Shown in pieces: positions 16,401-23,526 of a DNA stretch of 28,633 nt. The notes below the pieces were generated by a model. It worked only from the letters and a program-made list of their open reading frames with translations, had not been told where the DNA came from and ran no database searches. A program made the position numbers and the translations under genes. Origin of the DNA: Elusimicrobia bacterium UBA4817 (lineage in GTDB: Bacteria > Elusimicrobiota > UBA8919); contig DHFT01000049.1 of the NCBI GenBank assembly GCA_002402375.1, forward strand, positions 1-28,633. The letters run 5' to 3'. Every line of letters begins with the position of its first letter. Within the stretch, counting starts at the first letter, position 1.

Positions 16401-16973
16401 CCTCTGGCAAAACATTCAAACGAAATGAAAATATATGCCAAAACCGGTATTTCCGACATCAAGCAAAATCCGACGGAGACGGTGCGGGTTGCGGGCATTG
16501 TCGCCAACTTAAGACGGCTGATATCAAAAAAAAAAGAACAGTATGCGAGATTTAAGTTGGAGGACTTGGATGACGAAATTGATGTGCTGGTTTTCCCGAA
16601 ACTTTTCGGCGGACTGGCGAAAGATACTCTGAAAATGGATGAGATGGTGGTTGTGGCCGGACGGCTCAATATAGACGCCGAACCGCCGGAGCTCATTGCC
16701 GATGAAATTGTTACTTTCAAAGAGGCAAGAAAAAAACTTGTCCGGTTTATTTCAATCAATATAAGTGAAGTCGCGCTTGAAAAACAGATGCTTGAAAAGT
16801 TGAAGGACTTTTTAAAACCGCACCGTGGTATAGCCAGAGTGGAGTTTTCCGTTTCCGACCGCACCGGTAAAAACAGCACAAAAATTATGACCGATTTAGA
16901 AATAGAACCGAATGACGCCGTGCTCTCAGGAATTGAAAAAATACTCGGCAAAGGCGTTGTTACTTTTTCTTGA
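13467..16973 (+). CDS. dnaE: DNA polymerase III alpha subunit
   Basis: This is the replicative polymerase catalytic subunit, 1168 residues, normal for the DnaE1 type. It opens with a PHP domain ('FVHLHNHTEYSFLDGA', 'AITDHGNMCGAIEFYN'). The polymerase palm follows: 'GPGRGSGAGSIVSYLLGI' and the catalytic acidic motif 'PDLDIDFADDGRD' at about 405-417, then 'KMDFLGLRTLAV'. 'SLYRPGPMGSGMLDEFV' and the helix-hairpin-helix region 'YGFNKSHATAYGFLTYRTAYLK' are intact. An OB fold starts at about 1003 ('VRVAGIVANLRRLISKKKEQYARFKLED'). The start is at the usual place relative to the PHP motif, and a consensus-like promoter directly abuts it, so the mRNA is probably leaderless. Confidence 0.97.
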   Translation: MSPTRKQSQFVHLHNHTEYSFLDGACRILDDKGQPAAMLKTMEEFCLPALAITDHGNMCGAIEFYNGCLKSGIKPILGLESYVAEKSHKNKIHGEKNYHITILAKDETGYKNLTKLSSIAYLDGFYYKPRIDKELLQKYSEGLVVLSGCLHGEIATLLSMDKYDEAKKTADFYKQIFKDDFYLELMENGIPEQKVANGKLISLAKEMSIPVVATNDCHYLKKEDAAAHEILICIGTASTLADPKHLKFATDEFYYKSPEEMQYAFKEIPDAIKNTLVISEKCNLSLDFDKLYLPEYKVPDGFTLDSYLRKLCSEGLKKKYEKTTDEIKNRLEHELKIISDTGYSGYFLIVWDFIHYAKNEHIPVGPGRGSGAGSIVSYLLGITEVDPLRYGLLFERFLNPSRITMPDLDIDFADDGRDRVIDYVRNKYGADRVSHIITFNSMLAKGVVRDVGRVLSIPLDVVNKLAALIPKQLGITLSQSLSIVPELRALYQKDEKIKKLIDVALKLEGLKRQPGVHAAGIVIAKDEITNYVPLAKGRADIVTTQYEGKLLEKMGLLKMDFLGLRTLAVIRDAVELINKRHKVKLEIENIPLDDKKTFQLLSDAKVAGVFQVEKSGMRDLLKKLKPKSISDITALISLYRPGPMGSGMLDEFVSRYHGKTKFKYENALMEKILSETYGVIVYQEQVMKIATDLVGLSLSEADIFRSAMSKKNTELMEKYREVFLAGAKKKGLTKTVSEKIFNNIKSFGEYGFNKSHATAYGFLTYRTAYLKANYPLEFFTALLSSEIGHTNAGKEEENKIVAYIKDAEEFSIEIFPPDINRSFSKFTIAEKGIRFGLVAVKNVGEGAVESIIAERVKGGNYKSINDFIARIDFHSVNKKVLESLCKAGAFDIILPKRGLMPARDTFVENVEQIIAVNSKKIIENAKDQPLLFDIPASQKNKEQGNDIDTLSVPKEKQWHEHQLLAFEKEVLGFYLSGHPLAKHSNEMKIYAKTGISDIKQNPTETVRVAGIVANLRRLISKKKEQYARFKLEDLDDEIDVLVFPKLFGGLAKDTLKMDEMVVVAGRLNIDAEPPELIADEIVTFKEARKKLVRFISINISEVALEKQMLEKLKDFLKPHRGIARVEFSVSDRTGKNSTKIMTDLEIEPNDAVLSGIEKILGKGVVTFS

Positions 16974-16997
16974 CATTTTCCAAAAAAAAAGTAAAAT
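16970..16997 (+). promoter_or_regulatory. Promoter of the HEAT-repeat gene
   Basis: TTGACA (16970-16975), 16 bases, TAAAAT (16992-16997). The -35 overlaps the dnaE stop. The sequence closely matches the dnaE promoter in both hexamers and spacing. It starts a leader of about 155 bases with a long inverted repeat. Confidence 0.75.
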
Positions 16998-17024
16998 AGA
17001 AAAATAGAATTAAGTGATAAGTGG

Positions 17025-17138
17025 TAAGGATTAAGAAGGCAGTAGTAAGGATTAAGTCGCTCGTTTCACTCGCTTTAAGAATTAAGTTTTAACTTATTAC
17101 TTAATCCTTATAACTTAATCCTGACATCTTAATCCTTA
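17025..17138 (+). repeat. Multi-arm TAAGGATTAAG inverted repeat in a leader
   Basis: TAAGGATTAAG occurs at 17025-17035 and 17046-17056; its exact complement CTTAATCCTTA occurs at 17100-17110 and 17128-17138, with a shorter CTTAATCCT at 17114-17122. The centre holds GTCGCTCGTTTCACTCGC. Alternative pairings are possible, so the leader RNA of the HEAT gene could fold in several ways. It may equally be a decayed mobile repeat. Confidence 0.8.
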
Positions 17139-17161
17139 ATACTGAACAGGGAGGTTATTTT

Positions 17162-18238
17162 ATGCGTAAATGGCTTTTGGCTTTTGTCGGATTGATGATT
17201 TTTGTTTCGCAGGGTCTGGTCGCGCAGCAAACGGGTGTAGCGGTTTATCAGAAAACACCGGCAGCCGTTTCAAAACCCGCACCAGCACCGACGGTCTCAC
17301 AGCCGGCCCCCAAACCTGTTGATTACTATCAGATGTTAAAATCAAGCGAAGCGGTAAAAAGAAGAATTGCTGTTGATAACATCGGAAGATTTAGAAATCA
17401 GAACGATATTCCAGTATTAATTGGCGCTTTAAGCGATGCCGATGCCGGAGTAAAAATTGCCGCATGCGATTCTCTGGGACTTATGAGAGCACAGCAGTCA
17501 ACGGATAAAATAATTTCACTTCTTAACGATAAGGATTCGCAGGTCAGGCAAAGTGCGTGCGTGGCGTTGGGATATATCGGCGACCCGAAGGCGCAGACGG
17601 GACTTATTGAGAGAGTGAAAAACGACCCCGATAACTCGGTGAAAATGCAGGCAATTTTAATTTTGGGAAATATGCGTTCGGCTGGTAGCATTGACTCGCT
17701 TATTCCTTTACTAAAAGATAAAAATCCTGATATGCGGCTTATGTCCGCTCAAGCACTTGGTAAAATCGGCGATGCGAAAGCGGCACCGGCTATAAAGGAT
17801 TCGCTTTTAATTTCAATTGAAGAAATGAAAATTGAAAAAGAACCGTATCGTCAGGGACAATATAAAAGATTGGTAACGGCGCAGGTTTCTGCGTTGGGCG
17901 ATTTGAAAGATAAATCGTCTGAGGGAAAAATTGAAGAATTACTTAAAAATGATGACAAATCGGTAAAACTTTCCGCGGCTGCAACTTTGGGAAAATTGGG
18001 CAACAAATCAGGACTGTCCGTTGCCAAAGAACTTGCTAACGATAAAGACGATACTATAAGGATACAGGCGGTTGAATCACTCGGAAATATCGGCGATGTT
18101 TCAGCGATTCCTATTCTGGAAAAAATATTCAATACCGAAACGAATAATAACATAAAAGAAACCGCCAGAACCGCACTTTATAAACTCGGATGGAGACCGC
18201 CGCAACCCAAACCGGTAAAGAAGGAGATGAGGAAATGA
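17162..18238 (+). CDS. Exported HEAT-repeat protein
   Basis: 358 residues. The start is fixed by GGGAGG about 7 bases upstream. A signal peptide ('RKWLLAFVGLMIFVSQGLVAQ', about 1-22) is followed by a Pro/Ala/Lys linker (to about 52), and then about eight helical HEAT/PBS-lyase-like repeats of roughly 31 residues. Each carries the pattern 'D(K/P)xxxVRxxAxxALGxIGD' (examples 'DKDSQVRQSACVALGYIGD', 'DKNPDMRLMSAQALGKIGD', 'DKDDTIRIQAVESLGNIGD'). The tail is basic ('KPVKKEMRK'). HEAT solenoids are protein-binding scaffolds, and an exported one probably works in the periplasm. Its stop overlaps the next gene's start (ATGA), so the two products may act together at the envelope. Confidence 0.85.
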   Translation: MRKWLLAFVGLMIFVSQGLVAQQTGVAVYQKTPAAVSKPAPAPTVSQPAPKPVDYYQMLKSSEAVKRRIAVDNIGRFRNQNDIPVLIGALSDADAGVKIAACDSLGLMRAQQSTDKIISLLNDKDSQVRQSACVALGYIGDPKAQTGLIERVKNDPDNSVKMQAILILGNMRSAGSIDSLIPLLKDKNPDMRLMSAQALGKIGDAKAAPAIKDSLLISIEEMKIEKEPYRQGQYKRLVTAQVSALGDLKDKSSEGKIEELLKNDDKSVKLSAAATLGKLGNKSGLSVAKELANDKDDTIRIQAVESLGNIGDVSAIPILEKIFNTETNNNIKETARTALYKLGWRPPQPKPVKKEMRK

Positions 18239-19005
18239 AATTTGAAATGAAAGGCGGAAAAAGTAAGACGGTAGACGGTAGACGAAAAATCAATTGCCGA
18301 TTGTTTTTTATTTTGTTTTTACTTCTCACTTCTCACTTCTCACTTCTCACCTGTCTTTATTCCGAAACACCCAAACCGTCGTTAATAATTGATATTCCGA
18401 CGGCAGAGGTAATTGAGTATTCAAATTACGATTTGAGTTTTCGTATGCACGGTGCCGGCGGCATTCTGTCAAAAATGACCTTCGGAGTTTTTAAGCCGAT
18501 AAATATCGGGATTTCTTGGGATGTGGACAAACTTATCGGCACGGGCAGTGAGAAAATAGATACACAGCCGCCAGCAATTTTGTTTAAGGCGCGGGTTTTC
18601 GCTGGCGGACTGAAACTTCCCGCAATTTCTCTCGGTTATGACGGTCAGGGCTACGGCACTTACGACGGTGATACCGATAAATATCAATACAGAGAAAAAG
18701 GAATTTATCTTACTTTAACACGGGAATATTTTGTCCCAGGACTTGAGATGTCGTTCGGCGGCAATATCTATGATTTTGACGGCGACGGCGTCTACGGATT
18801 TCTCGGCGCCACTTTCGGGATTGAAAACAAACTGTTGTTTTTGACCGAATATGATAATATAAAAAGTATGCCCGATAACCGGGCAAATATCGGAATAAAA
18901 CTTTTTATCACCGATAATGTTGATGTGTCCGTCGCCGGAAGAAATCTTTTTAAGGGAACCCGGTCGGAAAGAATCGCAATTGTAAATTACAGGGGAAAGT
19001 TTTAA
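18235..19005 (+). CDS. Predicted outer-membrane beta-barrel protein
   Basis: 256 residues from ATG 18235, chosen because AAGGAG lies 8 bases upstream. The N-terminus is basic, then a hydrophobic core 'LFFILFLLLTSHFSLLTCLYS' to about residue 42. The mature part is strand-rich with repeated Gly-aromatic patterns ('FRMHGAGGILSKMTFGVF', 'AISLGYDGQGYG', 'GLEMSFGGNIYDFDGDGVYGFLGATFG', 'INIGIKLFITDNVDVSVAGRNLF' type), and ends 'NYRGKF'. It resembles YjbH-like and other small outer-membrane barrels, but I cannot name a family. It is translationally coupled to the HEAT protein. The signal peptide is made from two different 7-base repeats. Confidence 0.68.
   Translation: MKFEMKGGKSKTVDGRRKINCRLFFILFLLLTSHFSLLTCLYSETPKPSLIIDIPTAEVIEYSNYDLSFRMHGAGGILSKMTFGVFKPINIGISWDVDKLIGTGSEKIDTQPPAILFKARVFAGGLKLPAISLGYDGQGYGTYDGDTDKYQYREKGIYLTLTREYFVPGLEMSFGGNIYDFDGDGVYGFLGATFGIENKLLFLTEYDNIKSMPDNRANIGIKLFITDNVDVSVAGRNLFKGTRSERIAIVNYRGKF
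18263..18284 (+). repeat. GGTAGAC heptamer repeat
   Basis: GTAAGAC is followed by GGTAGAC twice and a final G in strict 7-base phase, encoding 'KTVDGR' in the basic region of the signal peptide. It is the reverse complement family of the TACCGTC repeat at 11326-11358. Confidence 0.75.
18321..18355 (+). repeat. ACTTCTC heptamer repeat forming a signal-peptide core
   Basis: Four exact ACTTCTC units and a variant ACCTGTC follow one another, 35 bases. They encode 'LLTSHFSLLTCL', the hydrophobic core of the barrel protein's signal peptide. Confidence 0.9.
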
Positions 19006-19007
19006 GA

Positions 19008-19105
19008 GACCGCGGAACAGACGCGGAACTAAAACGCAGAACAAACGCGGAAATTGTAGGGGCGGATTTATCCGCCCGATTCTGTGTCAGTTCCGCGTGA
19101 TATCA
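19008..19105 (+). repeat. CGCGGAAC repeats and GGGCGGAT hairpin upstream of accA
   Basis: Left words CGCGGAACAGACGCGGAAC (19012 on) and ACGCGG are mirrored by GTCAGTTCCGCG (from about 19086). At the centre TGTAG precedes a perfect hairpin (GGGCGGAT 19060-19067, ATCCGCCC 19070-19077, 2-base loop). The TGTAG-hairpin layout matches the repeats at 1753 and 28315. The outer CAGTTCCGCG words match those at 23880-23896. Confidence 0.75.
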
Positions 19106-19139
19106 AAAAAATCTGCGTTGTTCTGCTTCTAATTTATAT

Positions 19140-20129
19140 ATGTCCGAAATTACATATCTTGATTTTGAAAAACCCATAGCGGAACTTGAAAACAAAATTG
19201 CGGAGTTGAAAAAATTTTCCGCCGAGCAGAAACAGGACTTATCCGTTGAAATAAAGACACTGACTGAAAAACTGGATAAACTGAAAACTGATATTTTCTC
19301 GTCTCTTAAACCATGGCAAAAAGTACAAATTGCAAGACATCCCAACAGACCTCACACACTTGAATTCATAAATCTTATTATGACGGACTTCATAGAACTT
19401 CACGGCGACAGGCATTTTGCCGATGATAAGGCAATCATCTCGGGTTTTGCGAAATTCAACGGCGAACCGGTTGCAATAGTAGGTCACCAGAAAGGAACAG
19501 ATACCTCCGAAAATATGTTGCGAAATTTTGGTATGCCCAATCCCGAAGGTTACAGAAAAGCACTACGCATATTCAAACTTGCCGAAAAATTCAACAGACC
19601 CGTCATTACTTTTATTGATACTACCGGGGCATATCCGGGAATAGGCGCCGAGGAAAGAGGTCAATCGGAAGCCATCGCAAGAAATCTATTTGAGATGTCA
19701 CGATTAAAGATTCCGATTGTTGTTTGTGTTATCGGAGAGGGAGGAAGCGGCGGAGCGCTGGCGATTTCCGTCGGTGACCGACTTTTAATGCTTGAAAATG
19801 CCGTCTATTCCGTAATTTCCCCCGAGGGCTGTTCCGCAATTTTATTTAAGGATGCCTCGGCGGAAAAAATTTCTGAGGTTGCGGAATCGTTAAAACTTAC
19901 CGCACAGGACTTAAAAAAATTTGAGATTATAGATGAAATAGTAAAAGAACCGTTGGGCGGTGCGCACAGAAATCCAGAAGAAACCGCAAAAATACTTTCC
20001 TGTGCAATAAAAAAACATCTCTTGGAACTTAAAAAATTATCAACAGAAAAATTACTTGAAGAAAGATATGAAAAATATAGAAAAATCGGAGAATATAAAG
20101 AAGGTAAAAGGTATAAATTAAATGTTTAA
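19140..20129 (+). CDS. accA: Acetyl-CoA carboxylase carboxyltransferase subunit alpha
   Basis: 329 residues, usual length. With AccD it transfers the carboxyl group from biotin to acetyl-CoA, making malonyl-CoA for fatty acid synthesis. The N-terminal coiled coil ('PIAELENKIAELKKFSAEQKQDLSVEIKTLTEKLDKLK' region), 'ARHPNRPHTLEFINLIMTDFIELHGDR', 'FGMPNPEGYRKALRIFKLAEKF', 'FIDTTGAYPGIGAEERGQSEAIA' and 'GEGGSGGALAISVGD' are canonical. AccD is not in this window; AccA-only loci are common when the genes are split. The ATG has no clear ribosome site. The spacer upstream is a repeat element. Confidence 0.97.
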   Translation: MSEITYLDFEKPIAELENKIAELKKFSAEQKQDLSVEIKTLTEKLDKLKTDIFSSLKPWQKVQIARHPNRPHTLEFINLIMTDFIELHGDRHFADDKAIISGFAKFNGEPVAIVGHQKGTDTSENMLRNFGMPNPEGYRKALRIFKLAEKFNRPVITFIDTTGAYPGIGAEERGQSEAIARNLFEMSRLKIPIVVCVIGEGGSGGALAISVGDRLLMLENAVYSVISPEGCSAILFKDASAEKISEVAESLKLTAQDLKKFEIIDEIVKEPLGGAHRNPEETAKILSCAIKKHLLELKKLSTEKLLEERYEKYRKIGEYKEGKRYKLNV

Positions 20130-20141
20130 ATGGAGGAACAA

Positions 20142-21458
20142 ATGGAAAAGTACAATGATGTTGATGTTTTGATTAACGATGCGGTGTTTGGGGATGATGA
20201 GACGAAAAAATACTGCCGGTATCTTATTCGCAAAAAAGCGCAGGAAAAAGGACTCGGCCCCGCTTCGCCTTACGAACTTTACAAAGCAATTGGCAAAGGC
20301 GAAATTTCCGGGTTTTCCGTGCCTGCGATGAATATTCGCGGTATGGCTTACGATATGGCTCGGGCCGCGCTGCTCGCGGCAAAAAAAACAAAATCGGCTG
20401 CAATAATTTTTGAGATTGCAAGAAGCGAAATGGGCTACTGTGACCAGAAACCGTCGGAATTTGTGTCATCTGTTCTCGCGGCCGCACTCAAAGAAAATTA
20501 TGAATATCCGGTTTTTATTCAGGGAGACCATTTCCAGGTAAAAGAAAAAAGTTACAAAACAGACCCTAATAAAGAAGTAGATGGAATAAAAAAATTGATT
20601 GCGGAATCTATTGATGCCGGTTTTTATTCAATTGACCTTGATACTTCAACGCTCGTTGATTTGTCAAAATCTACCGTAAAAGAACAGCAAGAAAGAAACT
20701 ACGATGTCGCGGTGCAACTTACAAAGTTTATCCGTTCCATTGAACCGGAAGGCGTAACGGTTATGCTCGGGGGAGAAATAGGAGAAATCGGCGGCAAAAA
20801 TTCAAACGAAGTGGAACTCCGGGCATACATTGAGGGCTATAATGAAACTCTCGGTTCCGGGAAAACCGGAATTTCCAAAATCGCGGTTCAGACGGGCACG
20901 GAACATGGCGGCGTTCTTGATGCGAACGGCAAGCCGGTAAAAAATGTAAAACTTGATTTCGCAATTCTTGAAAAACTATCTAAAATTGCACAAAAGGATT
21001 ACGGACTCGCTGGCTGTGTCCAACATGGTGCTTCAACTCTGCCGTCGGATATGTTTGACAAATTCCCGAAAACAGGCACGGCAGAAATACACCTCGCGAC
21101 CGAATTCCAGAATATGATTTTTGACCATCCTGAATTTCCCGCTCAACTGAAAAGTGAAATTTACGAGTGGCTTAAAATCAATGCGGCATCTGAAAAAAAA
21201 GAGGGGGAAACGGAATCCAAATTTCTTTATAAAACCCGCAAAAAGGCATGGGGGCAATTCAAAAAAGAAACATGGTCAATTGACGAAAATATAAAAAAAG
21301 AAATAATGTCGGAACTTGAAAAAAAGTTTGTCTTTCTTTTTGAAAAACTGAATGTCGTCAATACGGACAAAATGGTGAAAAAATATATTAAAACGCCAAA
21401 AGTAGAAATTAAAAAGCCCGAAATTGCCACATCCGAAAAATTTGAAGGCGCTGATTGA
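20142..21458 (+). CDS. Class II aldolase family protein (fructose-bisphosphate aldolase-like)
   Basis: 438 residues, about 100 longer than ordinary class II aldolases. ATG 20142 is chosen since GGAGG (20132-20136) precedes it; an ATG at 20130 would contain that site. The TIM-barrel landmarks are recognisable but altered. 'SGFSVPAMNIRGM' replaces the usual AFN motif. 'FIQGDHFQV' stands where the zinc-binding HLDH-type motif is expected. 'FYSIDLDTSTL', 'GGEIGEIGGK', 'VQTGTEHGGV' and 'GCVQHGAST' follow. His and Glu metal ligands therefore seem kept in a different context. Long members of this kind are annotated as fructose-bisphosphate or tagatose-type aldolases. The PPi-phosphofructokinase gene just downstream supports a glycolytic role, though another sugar substrate is possible. 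Confidence 0.82.
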   Translation: MEKYNDVDVLINDAVFGDDETKKYCRYLIRKKAQEKGLGPASPYELYKAIGKGEISGFSVPAMNIRGMAYDMARAALLAAKKTKSAAIIFEIARSEMGYCDQKPSEFVSSVLAAALKENYEYPVFIQGDHFQVKEKSYKTDPNKEVDGIKKLIAESIDAGFYSIDLDTSTLVDLSKSTVKEQQERNYDVAVQLTKFIRSIEPEGVTVMLGGEIGEIGGKNSNEVELRAYIEGYNETLGSGKTGISKIAVQTGTEHGGVLDANGKPVKNVKLDFAILEKLSKIAQKDYGLAGCVQHGASTLPSDMFDKFPKTGTAEIHLATEFQNMIFDHPEFPAQLKSEIYEWLKINAASEKKEGETESKFLYKTRKKAWGQFKKETWSIDENIKKEIMSELEKKFVFLFEKLNVVNTDKMVKKYIKTPKVEIKKPEIATSEKFEGAD

Positions 21459-21472
21459 AGGAGGTAAAGTTT

Positions 21473-21517
21473 ATGTCAACAAACACTGTTAATATCGAGG
21501 TGTTTTATGGTGAATAA
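21473..21517 (+). CDS. Possible 14-codon leader ORF
   Basis: A near-perfect ribosome site AAGGAGGT (about 21458-21466) stands 7 bases before ATG 21473, which opens a 14-codon frame (MSTNTVNIEVFYGE) ending at TAA 21515-21517. It overlaps the start of the next gene (21507) in another frame, so ribosomes ending here could re-initiate there. It may be a coupling leader or the remnant of a displaced gene start. The peptide resembles nothing I know. Confidence 0.3.
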   Translation: MSTNTVNIEVFYGE

Positions 21518-21806
21518 AAAAATTATAGCAAAAGAGTGGCTTTTTCTTATTTCTTTTTTATTTTTTGGATTAATAATTTTACCAATGTTATCATCTTTAA
21601 TACTTACGGGAACATTAAATGATATTGGTCTTTTTTATGATCCGTTAGTTGAATTAGGGAGAACATCAAAGCGGGGTTATGATAAAGGGATGTTTATTTA
21701 TAATCCTGATTTTTTTAATAGATGGTTATTTATTTTATCCCCATATATTCTTTTTAATTTTATACGGTCAATAATTTGGGCAATAAAACAAATTAGAAAC
21801 AAATAA
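21507..21806 (+). CDS. Small AT-rich membrane protein, unknown function
   Basis: 99 residues with two hydrophobic segments: about 10-35 ('EWLFLISFLFFGLIILPMLSSLIL') and about 72-92 ('WLFILSPYILFNFIRSIIWAI'). Between them is a polar loop with 'DPLVELGRTSKRGYDKGMFIYNPDFF'. The tail is basic. GAGG lies 6 bases upstream. Base composition is clearly AT-richer than the flanking aldolase and phosphofructokinase genes, with many TTA, ATA and TTT codons, which suggests recent arrival. I recognise no family. It interrupts what otherwise looks like a glycolytic gene pair. Confidence 0.6.
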   Translation: MVNKKIIAKEWLFLISFLFFGLIILPMLSSLILTGTLNDIGLFYDPLVELGRTSKRGYDKGMFIYNPDFFNRWLFILSPYILFNFIRSIIWAIKQIRNK

Positions 21807-21858
21807 TTGGAATAAAAGGAAATCAGGAACGGTTGTTAAGGGGAATGCGTTATATAGT

Positions 21859-23526
21859 ATGTCAAAACAAAAAATATCTGAACTTCAGACGGAAAGGGCA
21901 AAGTTTAAGCCGGTTCTTCCGGCAATAATTAAAAACGGTCCTGCAAAGGTTATACCAAAATTCGGAACACCGACAAAGAGCGTTAGCGACCATGAAACGG
22001 TGCAAAAACTTTTCCCGAATACTTACGGGATGCCGTCGGTGAGATTCGTTAACGGCAAAAATTCGGAAATATCAAAAAAAATTATAAACGTCGGCGTCGT
22101 ACTATCCGGCGGGCAGGCGCCGGGCGGACACAATGTTATTGCAGGACTTTTTGACGGCTTAAAAAAAGCGAATCCTAAAAATAAACTTACCGGATTTCTC
22201 GGCGGACCATCGGGAATACTTGAAGATAAGACGATAGAGATAACGGCTCCATTTTTAAGCAAATACAGAAACACCGGCGGGTTTGATATTATCCAGTCGG
22301 GACGGACAAAAATAGAAACGCCGGAACAGTTTGAGCAGACGAAAAAAAACTTACTTGCTCATAAAATAGATGCGTTGGTCGTAATCGGAGGAGATGATTC
22401 AAATACCAATGCTGCGCTTCTTGCGGAATATTTTAAAAAAGAAAAAGTAAATATAAGTGTTGTAGGTGTCCCAAAGACAATTGACGGCGACTTAAAAAAC
22501 GAACAGATTGAAGCGTCTTTCGGTTTTGACACTGCGACGAAAATATATTCGGAATTGACCGGAAATATATGCCGAGATGTCAACTCGGCAAGAAAATACT
22601 GGCATTTTATTCGCCTTATGGGAAGAAGTGCATCACATATTACTCTTGAAGTGGGCTTAAAGACACAGCCGAATATCGTGCTTATCGGGGAAGAGGTTCT
22701 TGCAAAAAAAATGACTCTCTCGCAGATTGTTGATGGTATTGTTGATATTATCGTAAAACGTGCCGAAATGAAAAAGAATTTCGGCGTTGTGCTTGTGCCG
22801 GAGGGCTTAATTGAATTTGTCCCTGAAATGAAAGAACTTATATCTGCTCTAAACGATGTTCTGGCAGAAAATGAGGCAACACTTAACGCGATGTCCACCC
22901 TTGAAGAGAAAAAGAATTTCGTTTGTGAAAAACTTCCCGAAAACCTTGCGGCGCTTATGAAATCACTGCCTGATATTATTTCATCGCAACTTTTAATTGA
23001 CAGAGACCCTCACGGGAATGTTCAGGTTTCTCAAATTGAGACGGAAAAACTTCTTATAGAAATGATTAAGAAAAAATTAGTAGAATTAAAAAAAGACGGA
23101 AAATACGGCGGAAAGTTTTCTGCAATCACTCATTTCTTCGGTTATGAAGGACGCTGCGGTGCACCGAGTAATTTTGATGCAAATTATTGCTATGCACTGG
23201 GATATAATTCGGCGGTATTGTCGCTTAATAATTTATCGGGATATTTGTCGTCGGTAAGAAAACTGGTAAAAAAAGCCGAACTCTGGGAATGCGGCGGCGT
23301 ACCGCTTACAATGATGATGACGATAGAGAGACGGAAAGGCAAAGAAAAACCGGTTATAAAAAAAGCATTGGTGAATCTTAACGGACTGCCGTATAAAACA
23401 TTACTTAAAAATAGAGATACATGGGCAATGACGGAAAATTATCTATATCCCGGACCGATTCAGTATTTCGGTCCCTATTCAGTGACAGACATAACAACAA
23501 TCACGCTTAAAGAGGAACAGAAATGA
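21859..23526 (+). CDS. pfp: Diphosphate--fructose-6-phosphate 1-phosphotransferase
   Basis: 555 residues, the size of the long PPi-dependent phosphofructokinases (plant beta-subunit/spirochaete type). It interconverts fructose 6-phosphate and fructose 1,6-bisphosphate using pyrophosphate, in the cytoplasm. The phosphate-donor loop 'GVVLSGGQAPGGHNVIAGLFDGL' is present. The key 'GGDDSNTNAALLAEYF' has Asp-Asp, which selects PPi over ATP, and 'VPKTIDGDLKN' carries the PPi-specific Lys and the catalytic Asp. 'CRDVNSARKYWHFIRLMGRSASHITLE' and 'FGYEGRCGAPSNFDANYCYALGY' complete the substrate site. Its partner aldolase lies upstream, and it overlaps the P-II-like gene by ATGA. Confidence 0.95.
   Translation: MSKQKISELQTERAKFKPVLPAIIKNGPAKVIPKFGTPTKSVSDHETVQKLFPNTYGMPSVRFVNGKNSEISKKIINVGVVLSGGQAPGGHNVIAGLFDGLKKANPKNKLTGFLGGPSGILEDKTIEITAPFLSKYRNTGGFDIIQSGRTKIETPEQFEQTKKNLLAHKIDALVVIGGDDSNTNAALLAEYFKKEKVNISVVGVPKTIDGDLKNEQIEASFGFDTATKIYSELTGNICRDVNSARKYWHFIRLMGRSASHITLEVGLKTQPNIVLIGEEVLAKKMTLSQIVDGIVDIIVKRAEMKKNFGVVLVPEGLIEFVPEMKELISALNDVLAENEATLNAMSTLEEKKNFVCEKLPENLAALMKSLPDIISSQLLIDRDPHGNVQVSQIETEKLLIEMIKKKLVELKKDGKYGGKFSAITHFFGYEGRCGAPSNFDANYCYALGYNSAVLSLNNLSGYLSSVRKLVKKAELWECGGVPLTMMMTIERRKGKEKPVIKKALVNLNGLPYKTLLKNRDTWAMTENYLYPGPIQYFGPYSVTDITTITLKEEQK

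Noticed and set aside
16397..16951. 184-codon minus-strand frame opposite the dnaE OB-fold region
   Set aside because: It is a shadow of a well conserved dnaE reading frame, with Ser/Phe-rich composition and no family pattern.
18321..18355. CRISPR-like array
   Set aside because: The units are 7 bases in direct contact without spacers, lie in coding sequence, and no cas gene is near.
20130..20141. Start of the aldolase at ATG 20130
   Set aside because: The ribosome site GGAGG lies after this ATG and points to ATG 20142.
22359..22898. 179-codon minus-strand frame opposite pfp
   Set aside because: It is antisense to the conserved PPi-PFK active-site region and has no ribosome site or recognisable domain.
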